Shown: in pieces, positions 19,207-24,818 of the stretch
How the letters are laid out: every line of letters begins with the position of its first letter
Numbering within the stretch: the first letter of the stretch is position 1
Source of the DNA: a virus
Virus record (IMG/VR): IMGVR_UViG_3300046798_000076
Span: 1-24,818 of that record
DNA length: 24,818 nucleotides
Reading direction: 5' to 3' (one strand)
Notes under the pieces: model-generated
What the model was told of the DNA's origin: nothing
The model's database searches: none
What the model saw: the letters and a program-made list of their open reading frames with translations, nothing else
Position numbers and translations under genes: made by a program

Positions 19207-21210
19207 CTATCCCACACCGAGCACGGTCTGGACGTTGCCACCTTCGCTGCGGATCTCGGCGCGCAGCGATTCCATGATCGCCCGCACGATCCGGCTCGCA
19301 GACGACGGATCGAACCGGATCAGGGTTTCGACGGGTCCCTGTTTGCCGTGATACGACTCGGTCATCTTGCGCCGGGTGTCCGGGTTGGAACTGACCTGGG
19401 TTCCGGCGGGCAGCTTCACCAGCTCCGGCCCGGACTCACCGACCATCGTCATGCCGCTGGACATCGACCCGTTGGCCGCACCCGCGATGCCGCCGTGTGC
19501 GAGACCGGCGTACCCGCTCCCGCCGATGGTGTTCTGGCCCTTGTGCTCGACGATGTACGTCTGCTTGAAGGTGCCCTCCCAATTGTTCGCCGAGCGCTTC
19601 GCCGCCTTCAGCGCGCCCTCCAGGGCGTTCATCTGGGTCTTGGTGAGCCTGGCCTCCCGCCACACCTTGCGCATGGCGGGCGTGACCACGTCGAGACCGT
19701 CCTTGGCCGCCGCCGCCGCCGCGCCGGACATGTTGGTCGCAGCCTTGCCCAGCTTGACGAGCGCTTCCTTCGCCTCATCACTCTTCGGCCCGTGCTTGTC
19801 CAGGGCCTTGTTGTAATCGGACTGAGCTTTGGTCACGTCCTGCTGGGCGGTGATCAGCGCGAACAGCGGATCGGTCTGCTTTTTCATCTCGTCAGAGAGC
19901 GCGGCCATCCATTCGATCTGGGATTGGATGGAGCCGGTCGTCGTCTCGATCTTGCCGGTCAGGCCCTCCTGGGCGTCGGCCGTCTCGGAGCTGGCCGTCG
20001 CGCCGATGCCGAGCGACGCGGCCCATTCGTCGAGCCAGTTGATTCCCGCGCCGATCGCGTCACCCATCGGCCGGAACATCTCGATCACGAACGCCGACAC
20101 CTCGAGGAACACGCTGATCATGCCGATCACCGTGGTCAGCGCTTCGGTCAGGAAGTCGAGGGCGCTCGCCCACGAGGCACTGTCATCGGACGCGCGACTG
20201 AGCAGGTCGGCCAGCTCCGCACCCACCTCGGCGAACATGTCACCGAACGCCTCGATCACCGGGCCGGCTCCGCCGATGGCGTCGCTGATCCCGTAGACCA
20301 GCGCGTCCACCCCATCGAGCACCCCGTCGAGCAGCGGGTCGAGCAGGCCCGCACTGTTGTTGAAGATGCTCTTGATCTCTGGCAGTAGGCCCTTCCAGCG
20401 CGTGGCCACGCTGTCGATGGCACCGACTGCCGCGGGGACGAACGATGTCGTCGCGTTCTTCAGGTCCTCTTTGATCAGGTTGCCGAGCGCCGCGCCCGCG
20501 CCCTTGACCTGCGGGTGCTGCACCGCCGCGGTGAACCCGCCGACGATGCCGAGACCTGCCGCGCCACCCACCACCGCGGCGCCGAGCACCCCGCCGATCA
20601 GGGGTGCGGCGGCCACGCCGATCAGTGCCAGTCCGCCGAGCACCTTCGGGTTGTCGGCGACCTCCATGAATACGGTGCCGAGCGCCTCAACAAACCCCAT
20701 GCCGGCATCCTTGCCGGCCTTGCGGCCCTTCTTTTTCGCGCCGGGGATCAAGCCGTCGTCATCGTCACCTCCGCCGCCACCCTTGGTGCCGGACTTCAGT
20801 CCGTCGCTGATCCCCTGGCCGAGCTTCTCGCCGGCGTCCTTGCCGGCTTTCTCCATCTCATCGGAGATGTCGGCACCCAGCACGGTGACGTTCGCCAGGG
20901 TGTCACCGGCGTGCAGCCCGAACCCGTCGCTGATCCCCTGGCCGAGTCCGCCTCCGGCGCGATCGCCGGACTCACGCATCTCGCGCTCGACGTCATCGCC
21001 GATGCTGTCGGCTTCACGCACGATCGCCTGATGGTGCGCCTTCAGTCCGTCGTGGATCCCGTCGGCCAGCCCGCGCCCGGCCTTGGTGCCCGCGGCTTTG
21101 AGATCGCGCTCGATCTGCTCGCCGAGTTTCTTCGCCGCGTCTTTCGCCTTGGCGAAGCCAGCCGCGGTGTCGTCTTCGGCGCGCACATGGATGACGACTT
21201 CATTCTCCAC
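19207..21210 (-). CDS. Tail tape-measure protein
   Basis: A 667-residue tape measure that sets tail length and is ejected with DNA. It is helix-rich with coiled-coil ends, has Gly/Ala-rich hydrophobic stretches (about 185-230, LGGLALIGVAAAPLIGGVLGAAVVGG) and a second hydrophobic helix near residue 370. The N-terminal region holds three repeats of about 43 residues (starting near 32, 75 and 117) ending in GLADGIHDG, GLGQGISDG and KLGQGISDG. No peptidase or transglycosylase motif seen. Using the usual ~0.15 nm per residue, a tail near 100 nm is expected. GTG 21210 overlaps the frameshifted chaperone stop, behind GAAAGG. Confidence 0.92.
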   Translation of the reverse strand: MENEVVIHVRAEDDTAAGFAKAKDAAKKLGEQIERDLKAAGTKAGRGLADGIHDGLKAHHQAIVREADSIGDDVEREMRESGDRAGGGLGQGISDGFGLHAGDTLANVTVLGADISDEMEKAGKDAGEKLGQGISDGLKSGTKGGGGGDDDDGLIPGAKKKGRKAGKDAGMGFVEALGTVFMEVADNPKVLGGLALIGVAAAPLIGGVLGAAVVGGAAGLGIVGGFTAAVQHPQVKGAGAALGNLIKEDLKNATTSFVPAAVGAIDSVATRWKGLLPEIKSIFNNSAGLLDPLLDGVLDGVDALVYGISDAIGGAGPVIEAFGDMFAEVGAELADLLSRASDDSASWASALDFLTEALTTVIGMISVFLEVSAFVIEMFRPMGDAIGAGINWLDEWAASLGIGATASSETADAQEGLTGKIETTTGSIQSQIEWMAALSDEMKKQTDPLFALITAQQDVTKAQSDYNKALDKHGPKSDEAKEALVKLGKAATNMSGAAAAAAKDGLDVVTPAMRKVWREARLTKTQMNALEGALKAAKRSANNWEGTFKQTYIVEHKGQNTIGGSGYAGLAHGGIAGAANGSMSSGMTMVGESGPELVKLPAGTQVSSNPDTRRKMTESYHGKQGPVETLIRFDPSSASRIVRAIMESLRAEIRSEGGNVQTVLGVG

Positions 21211-21714
21211 CGCGGACCAGCCTTTCGATCTGGATCATTCGCATGATCGACGCGTCCTCGGCCAGCACCTGGGAGGGGAGCGCCTTGAACCGGTCGCAGA
21301 GATACAGGATGTCGAGGGCTTCGGCGGCTTCGGCGGGCAGGCTTACAAGGTTTCCATCGGGATCGACTCCTCCGCCGACGTGGCGGAAGAGCTCGATCCG
21401 AGCACCAAAGGGGCGGACACGCCGGCTGCCGCCCGGTACCACTGCTTCGCGATCTCGGCCAGCACGGACGCCTCCTGGGCGGTCAGCGACGCGACCTCGA
21501 TGGGCAGCGTCTCGCCGTCCTCGTCCTCGAAATTCCAGGACGAGACGTGCCCGATCAGGATTTCGGCGAGACGCTTCTCATCCTGGTCCCGGCTGAGCGA
21601 CTTGATCTCTGCCAGCGTTTCCACACTGGTGGAGCGCATGTCGATCTCCAGTCCGGCCAGGTCCGTCCCGTCATCCCATCGGAGCTTGTACGTTCGTGCG
21701 AGCCTGAAACCCAT
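21200..21714 (-). CDS. Tail assembly chaperone GT fusion (via -1 frameshift)
   Basis: The extended chaperone of 171 residues. Ribosomes read 103 codons of the first gene, slip back one base at CCCTTTG (21406-21412), and continue for 68 residues in the second frame (GARIELFRHVGGG...IQIERLVRGGE). The T extension normally contacts the tape measure whose gene follows. The overlap frame is open from 21442 to 21200 and has no independent ribosome-binding site, as expected for a frameshift product. Confidence 0.85.
21343..21714 (-). CDS. Tail assembly chaperone G
   Basis: The 123-residue unshifted chaperone (MGFRLARTYKLRWDDGTDLAG...), acidic and helical, that with the GT form helps the tail tube assemble on the tape measure. 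It corresponds in position to lambda gpG, between the tail tube gene and the tape measure. ATG 21714 follows GGGAGAAG. Its frame ends 63 nt past the slippery site with SSSATSAEESIPMETL. Confidence 0.88.
   Translation of the reverse strand: MGFRLARTYKLRWDDGTDLAGLEIDMRSTSVETLAEIKSLSRDQDEKRLAEILIGHVSSWNFEDEDGETLPIEVASLTAQEASVLAEIAKQWYRAAAGVSAPLVLGSSSSATSAEESIPMETL
21406..21412 (-). promoter_or_regulatory. -1 frameshift slippery heptamer CCCTTTG
   Basis: On the minus strand, C-CCT-TTG in the zero frame fits X-XXY-YYZ exactly. After slipping, reading continues GGT-GCT-CGG into the second open frame without a stop. Located 18-21 codons before the end of the first frame, the usual site in phage G/GT pairs. 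Confidence 0.85.
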
Positions 21715-21758
21715 TCTCTTCTCCCTGATTTGTGGTACGGTGATTTGTGCGCGTCAGA

Positions 21759-22163
21759 TTACGCCCACGTAGGGACGGTCCCGTCGGCCAGCACGCCGGG
21801 CGCCGTCCACGTGAGCTCGCCGGACTGGGCGCGCGTGAGGGCGTAGTCGGTGTACAGCAGCTCGCCCGCGAGGGTCTGGCCGCTGACCGTCAGCGTGGTG
21901 GTCCGGGCGACGCTCGTGCTGGGCACGGTCTTGAATACGTCGTGGCTCGCGTCGGCCGCGTCGTTGAATACGCCGTTCAGCGTGATCGTGAAGTCGGCCA
22001 GCAGGAGCAGGCGCTCGAATGCCGACTTGTCGACACCGGTCACGTCCTGCACGCCGCGCGGGGTGGCGAACTGGAAGTTGGTGATGTCGTTCTTGATGGC
22101 CTTGACCGCCCCCGCCGACGAATCGACGGAAAGGGTACTCCAGCCCAGTCCGGTTTCCTTCAC
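21759..22163 (-). CDS. Tail tube / major tail protein candidate
   Basis: A 134-residue protein (MKETGLGWSTLSVDSSAGAV...) composed of beta strands with one helix: FATPRGVQDVTGVDKSAFERLLLLADFTITLNGVFND, then TTTLTVSGQTLAGELLYTDYAL and TAPGVLADGTV. This matches the tail-tube fold of siphoviruses and the gene lies directly before the chaperone pair, the standard place for the tube protein. GTG 22163 behind AAGGAG. It competes with the 22862 gene for the label major tail protein. Confidence 0.7.
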   Translation of the reverse strand: MKETGLGWSTLSVDSSAGAVKAIKNDITNFQFATPRGVQDVTGVDKSAFERLLLLADFTITLNGVFNDAADASHDVFKTVPSTSVARTTTLTVSGQTLAGELLYTDYALTRAQSGELTWTAPGVLADGTVPTWA

Positions 22164-22186
22164 AGGTCACTCCTTAAAGTGGTGGA

Positions 22187-22378
22187 TCAGTGGGCCGGAG
22201 CGGGGTGCTCGGCGGGGGTGTCGTTGAACCACAGTTCCAGCGTCAGCCGCGTGGTGCCCGGACTGCGAGCGATCTCGTATCCCATGACGATGCCGGGATC
22301 CACGCCGATCTCGGCCAGGTGCGCCATCACCACGGCGTCCGTCTTGCTCTGGCCGAACGGCGTCAACTGCTTCGCCAC
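22187..22378 (-). CDS. Small hypothetical tail-module protein
   Basis: A 63-residue protein (starting MAKQLTPFGQSKTDAVVMAH) with a strand-rich end (TTRLTLELWFND). No family recognised. GTG 22378 begins two bases before the stop of the preceding gene, so it is translated coupled to it. Probably structural or an assembly factor by location alone. Confidence 0.6.
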   Translation of the reverse strand: MAKQLTPFGQSKTDAVVMAHLAEIGVDPGIVMGYEIARSPGTTRLTLELWFNDTPAEHPAPAH

Positions 22379-22379
22379 G

Positions 22380-22850
22380 TCAGCCCCTCGTCCGGGCGTC
22401 AGCGATCATCTGCTGGTGCTCGGCGAAGTCAGAAACCCAGTCATCGGCGCGGCGTGCGGTAGGCGCGCTCATACCGTCCTTGACCCGGTAGAACGGCTCG
22501 CGTTCCAGCGACTTGCGATGCTGGCTCCGACGAAAGCACTGCTGCCCGGCGGCGAATTCGAAGCTCACCGTGCCGTCCTCGTTCGCCGCGTGCAGCGGGT
22601 TGACGAACCATCCCGACCCGGGGTCGCCAGGGCTCTTCAGTTCGCGGCGCCCGGCGATCATCGAGTACTTCCCACGCAGCGCCATCACCTGGCCATGCTC
22701 CGGGGTGCCGGGCAGCACGGTGGTAATCCAGCCGCTCGCCCACGCCTTGCACTCGACCTCGGCGCACGTCGCCGGCCGGAAGTGCGACGGGAGCGGGGCG
22801 ATGATCTGGTAGGTGCGCGTCGCGTCGGGGTTCAACTTCGGGATGATCAT
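22380..22850 (-). CDS. Hypothetical tail-module protein
   Basis: A 156-residue protein with strand-rich N-terminal part (TRTYQIIAPLPSHFRPATCAEVECKAWASGWITTVLPGTPEHGQVMALRGKYS) and a helical C-terminal end (ADDWVSDFAEHQQMIADARTRG). Three cysteines (CAEVEC, QQCFRR). The family is common in actinophage tail modules, but I cannot name it. ATG 22850 is preceded by AGGAGGGGCGAAA, the same strong site used by early genes. Lies between the two tail tube candidates. Confidence 0.65.
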   Translation of the reverse strand: MIIPKLNPDATRTYQIIAPLPSHFRPATCAEVECKAWASGWITTVLPGTPEHGQVMALRGKYSMIAGRRELKSPGDPGSGWFVNPLHAANEDGTVSFEFAAGQQCFRRSQHRKSLEREPFYRVKDGMSAPTARRADDWVSDFAEHQQMIADARTRG

Positions 22851-22861
22851 TTTCGCCCCTC

Positions 22862-23587
22862 CTAGAAACTGACTGCTGTCTCGTTACGTACGCCGTTCAC
22901 GATGAACGAAGCGCTGCTGAACGTGCCCGTCGTCGCCACCCGCAGATACCGTCGCACCGTTGCCCCGCTGGCCGTGGCGATCCGTTCGAACGTGGCGCCG
23001 GTGGCGCTGGTGAACGCCGCGCCCGTCAGGTCCGCGAAGCTGACGTTGTCCGCCGAGTCCTGGATCTTCACCACGATGGACGTGCCGGTGAAGCTGGTGA
23101 GGTGGAGATAGAACTGTGCGCCGAACGCGCTCGACGCCAGCCCGTCGAGGCCGGTCCCGTTCGTGGCCGCGGTGTCGGTACGCAAGCCGGGCGTGAGCTG
23201 CTGCCCCCACTCGATGCCGAACCCGTCGGACTGCAGAGATACCCCGAAGCTGAAGCTGCCATCCTGGCCGCGTGCCCCGTCGTAGTTGACCTGGACCGCC
23301 CGGCACGATGCCGCCGGCGCGCCGATCGCCGCACCTCGCCCGTACGTGCCGATCACGTCGGTGCGCGGGAGGGCGGCCAGCGCGGGATGCGCTCTGGCCG
23401 GGTTGAACCACGACGTGAACTCCAGCGCGCCCGTGCGCAACCCGCCCTCCCGGTCATAGCCGGACTGGGTGATGTCGGTCAGGTCGAGCGGGTTCGGCCC
23501 GCCACCGATGCGCTGCAGGCTGCCGATGTCGCCGGACAGGTCATTGCCGTTCAGCCAGAATCGATCGCCCAGGCCGCTGGTTTTCAC
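22862..23587 (-). CDS. Major tail protein candidate with C-terminal decoration domain
   Basis: A 241-residue protein. The first ~140 residues (GDIGSLQRIGGGPNPLDLTDI, EGGLRTGALEFTSWFNPARAHPALAALPRTDVIGTYGRG) resemble actinophage tail tube subunits. The last ~100 (FYLHLTSFTGTSIVVKIQDSADNVSFADLTGAAFTS...RRYLRVATTGTFSSASFIVNG) form a separate beta-sandwich typical of surface-exposed decoration or binding domains. It directly follows the tail terminator gene. GTG 23587 with GGAGGA upstream. Confidence 0.65.
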   Translation of the reverse strand: MKTSGLGDRFWLNGNDLSGDIGSLQRIGGGPNPLDLTDITQSGYDREGGLRTGALEFTSWFNPARAHPALAALPRTDVIGTYGRGAAIGAPAASCRAVQVNYDGARGQDGSFSFGVSLQSDGFGIEWGQQLTPGLRTDTAATNGTGLDGLASSAFGAQFYLHLTSFTGTSIVVKIQDSADNVSFADLTGAAFTSATGATFERIATASGATVRRYLRVATTGTFSSASFIVNGVRNETAVSF

Positions 23588-23604
23588 TGGTCAATCCTCC
23601 GGGG

Positions 23605-24063
23605 TCACGGACTCTGGTTAAACGCGTCATTGATGACGAGCGGGATCACGATGTCGATCACCCTGTACGTCTGCTTGTCGATCGTCTGGTATCCCCAGCG
23701 CGCACCGAGCGGGTTGCCCTGACTGCCGAGAACGTCGATGTTGCGCACGTTCCCGCCCAGCTCGAAGTCCCCGGTGTACGCACTGAACAACACGTCGAGC
23801 GCGTCCACGAGGATCGCGTCGATGTCGTCTTCGGGCTGACTCGCGAACGGCTTGTAGATGCGCCCGGCCAGCTCGAGACGGGCGGTGGTCGCGGCCAGGC
23901 CGGAACCCGTGCGCGCCGGGCCGAGCGCCGTCATGAACACGGCGTAGTGCAGGCCCATGCCCGGCATCGACTTCGGCTCGTGCGCCTGCACCGTATCGAA
24001 CCTGCCGAGCGAAGCAGCGTGCGACACGAGCGCGTTGATCACCGCGTTGATTCCGAGCGCCAT
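23605..24063 (-). CDS. Tail terminator / tail completion protein
   Basis: A 152-residue protein (starting MALGINAVINALVSHAASLG). Its strand pattern (GLHYAVFMTALGPARTGSGLAATTARLELAGRIYKP, DIDAILVDALDVLFSAYTGDFELGGNVRNIDVLG, YRVIDIVIPLVINDAF) fits the small tail terminator family that caps the tail and joins it to the head. The order connector, terminator, tail protein is standard. ATG 24063 overlaps the previous stop (TGATG); a GTG one codon upstream (24066) is equally possible. Confidence 0.7.
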   Translation of the reverse strand: MALGINAVINALVSHAASLGRFDTVQAHEPKSMPGMGLHYAVFMTALGPARTGSGLAATTARLELAGRIYKPFASQPEDDIDAILVDALDVLFSAYTGDFELGGNVRNIDVLGSQGNPLGARWGYQTIDKQTYRVIDIVIPLVINDAFNQSP

Positions 24064-24437
24064 CACCGACCACCCAGCTTCGGCATGTACTGCCGCACCA
24101 CCGGTTCGGCCGTGGCTTCAGCGCGCTGATCGAGCAGGCCCGTCGTGATCTCGAAGCTGTGGTAGCCCTTGAAGCGCGTGACGGGGAAGTTGCGCGATCC
24201 GGCGCCCTCCAGCCACCAGTGGTAGATCACCGACTCGCCGGTGACCTCCGTGCCGCCGCGCCGTTTGATCTGCTCGATCTGCGTCCAGTAGTACGGGGTG
24301 GGCTTGCGGATCACCTGGATCAGCCGGCCGACAAGCATGTCCTGCCCGCGATCGGCGACGGCCTGCTCGATGTCGCGCACCATGTCGCGCACGGCGCCGG
24401 CGGCGATGCCGTTGAACAGTGGCCCGTTCAGTTCCAT
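24063..24437 (-). CDS. Head-tail connector (HK97 gp10-like)
   Basis: A 124-residue basic protein. A helical start (AAGAVRDMVRDIEQAVADRGQDMLVGRLIQVIRKPTPYYWTQIEQIKR) and a strand-rich end (GYHSFEITTGLLDQRAEATAEPVVRQYMPKLG) are like gp10-type neck proteins that sit next to tail terminators. ATG 24437 with GAGAGGGGCGGG upstream. It is the rightmost late gene in view; capsid and portal genes should lie beyond, past the small plus-strand gene. Confidence 0.65.
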   Translation of the reverse strand: MELNGPLFNGIAAGAVRDMVRDIEQAVADRGQDMLVGRLIQVIRKPTPYYWTQIEQIKRRGGTEVTGESVIYHWWLEGAGSRNFPVTRFKGYHSFEITTGLLDQRAEATAEPVVRQYMPKLGGR

Positions 24438-24526
24438 CCCGCCCCTCTCGCGCGCGTGTCGTTGGGCTGATCCTATCTCAGCAGGGGCGCGCGCTGGAGA
24501 TGCGCCAATTAATCAACGCTGGATAC

Positions 24527-24555
24527 TTGCGCGCCGGATACTTGCTTGCTAGCCT
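24527..24555 (+). promoter_or_regulatory. Promoter TTGCGC-17-TAGCCT for the moron-like gene
   Basis: TTGCGC 24527-24532, 17-bp spacer, TAGCCT 24550-24555, with AATT/GATA tetramers at 24507, 24522 and 24537, 15 bp apart. Same family as the early promoters although it lies in the late region. Confidence 0.6.
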
Positions 24556-24594
24556 TGGTTCATCGGCAAGGCGGGAACGACAGAGGGAGCGGAA

Positions 24595-24783
24595 ATGCTG
24601 ATCGACGCGCGGAACCTGATGATCGACAGGCGCAACGTGGCGGACTGTGTCGACTTCCGCCCGCTGACCACTCAGATCCGATTCGAGATCGAGCCGGACA
24701 TCGAGGACCCGTGGCGCATCCACGACTGGTTCTGGTGCATCAAAGGCACGCGCGGCTACAAGAAGCGCGTGCACGCGCTCTGA
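24595..24783 (+). CDS. Moron-like small plus-strand gene in the late region
   Basis: A 62-residue protein (MLIDARNLMIDRRNVADCVD...) with W/F-rich centre (DPWRIHDWFWCIKGTRGYKK). No family recognised. ATG 24595 follows AGAGGGAGCGGAA. It has its own early-type promoter and runs opposite to the adjacent late genes. Sequence just after its stop (24800-24818, GCGCCCCACCCGAACGG) looks like the first arm of a terminator cut by the window edge. Confidence 0.65.
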   Translation: MLIDARNLMIDRRNVADCVDFRPLTTQIRFEIEPDIEDPWRIHDWFWCIKGTRGYKKRVHAL

Positions 24784-24818
24784 TCCACCGGGCAATACGA
24801 AGCGCCCCACCCGAACGG

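Noticed and set aside
16390-22865. Long plus-strand open frames (16390-17922, 18745-20388, 21747-22865) opposite the tail genes
   Set aside because: They are antisense shadows of well-supported tail genes, rich in Arg/His/Asp, without motifs or ribosome-binding sites.
1-24818. CRISPR array or insertion sequence
   Set aside because: Repeated elements are promoter units of ~15 bp or a single 38-bp pair, without regular spacers; no transposase or terminal inverted repeats seen.

Overview
The window looks like part of the genome of a tailed, long-non-contractile-tail (siphovirus-type) phage or prophage of a high-GC actinobacterium. Evidence is the strongly GC-rich coding sequence, frequent GTG starts, tightly overlapping small genes, and a tail module with a tape-measure protein preceded by a frameshifted chaperone pair. 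Streptomyces or a relative is the most likely host. The main clue is a DUF397 protein (a family essentially confined to Actinomycetes and abundant in Streptomyces) and a DUF2637-like membrane protein. No integrase or repressor can be recognised, so lifestyle is undecided.

Layout. (1) 26-2469, minus strand: a PrimPol/RepA-type primase-helicase preceded by a 59-residue unknown protein. (2) 2470-2668: a divergent control region with hairpins and operator-like repeats. (3) 2669-13772, plus strand: about twenty early genes. They include a superfamily 2 helicase, a RecB-like nuclease, a putative ssDNA-binding protein, a structured RNA segment with a tRNA-like fold, a DUF397 protein, a permuted papain-fold hydrolase, a membrane/helix-turn-helix protein, a winged-helix candidate and many small unknowns. 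(4) 13773-13922: convergent terminators. (5) 13923-24437, minus strand, transcribed from the right: head-tail connector, tail terminator, tail proteins, chaperone pair with a CCCTTTG slippery site, tape measure, large minor tail protein, tail-tip proteins, endolysin and two holin-like membrane proteins. (6) 24527-24783: a small plus-strand gene with its own promoter, lying against the late genes like a moron. Capsid, portal and terminase are expected beyond the right edge.

How it works together. The helicase, nuclease, putative SSB and PrimPol-helicase form a replication/recombination set; no family A or B DNA polymerase is present here. Early genes are split into short operons. Most begin with a promoter of one type (TTGCGC or TTGACA, about 17 bp, then TAGATT or TAATCT) and many with a GAGGGGCGA ribosome-binding site. 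Within each operon, stop and start codons overlap (GTGA/ATGA). Perfect hairpins lie between operons.

The most unusual signals are: a promoter followed by a 13-bp hairpin and an 88-nt tRNA-like element with no usable anticodon (8490-8728); a 15-bp phasing of RATY tetranucleotides inside the promoters; a 517-bp gene cassette bounded by a perfect 38-bp direct repeat (10658-11212); and a promoter placed so that the mRNA should be leaderless (10667-10702).
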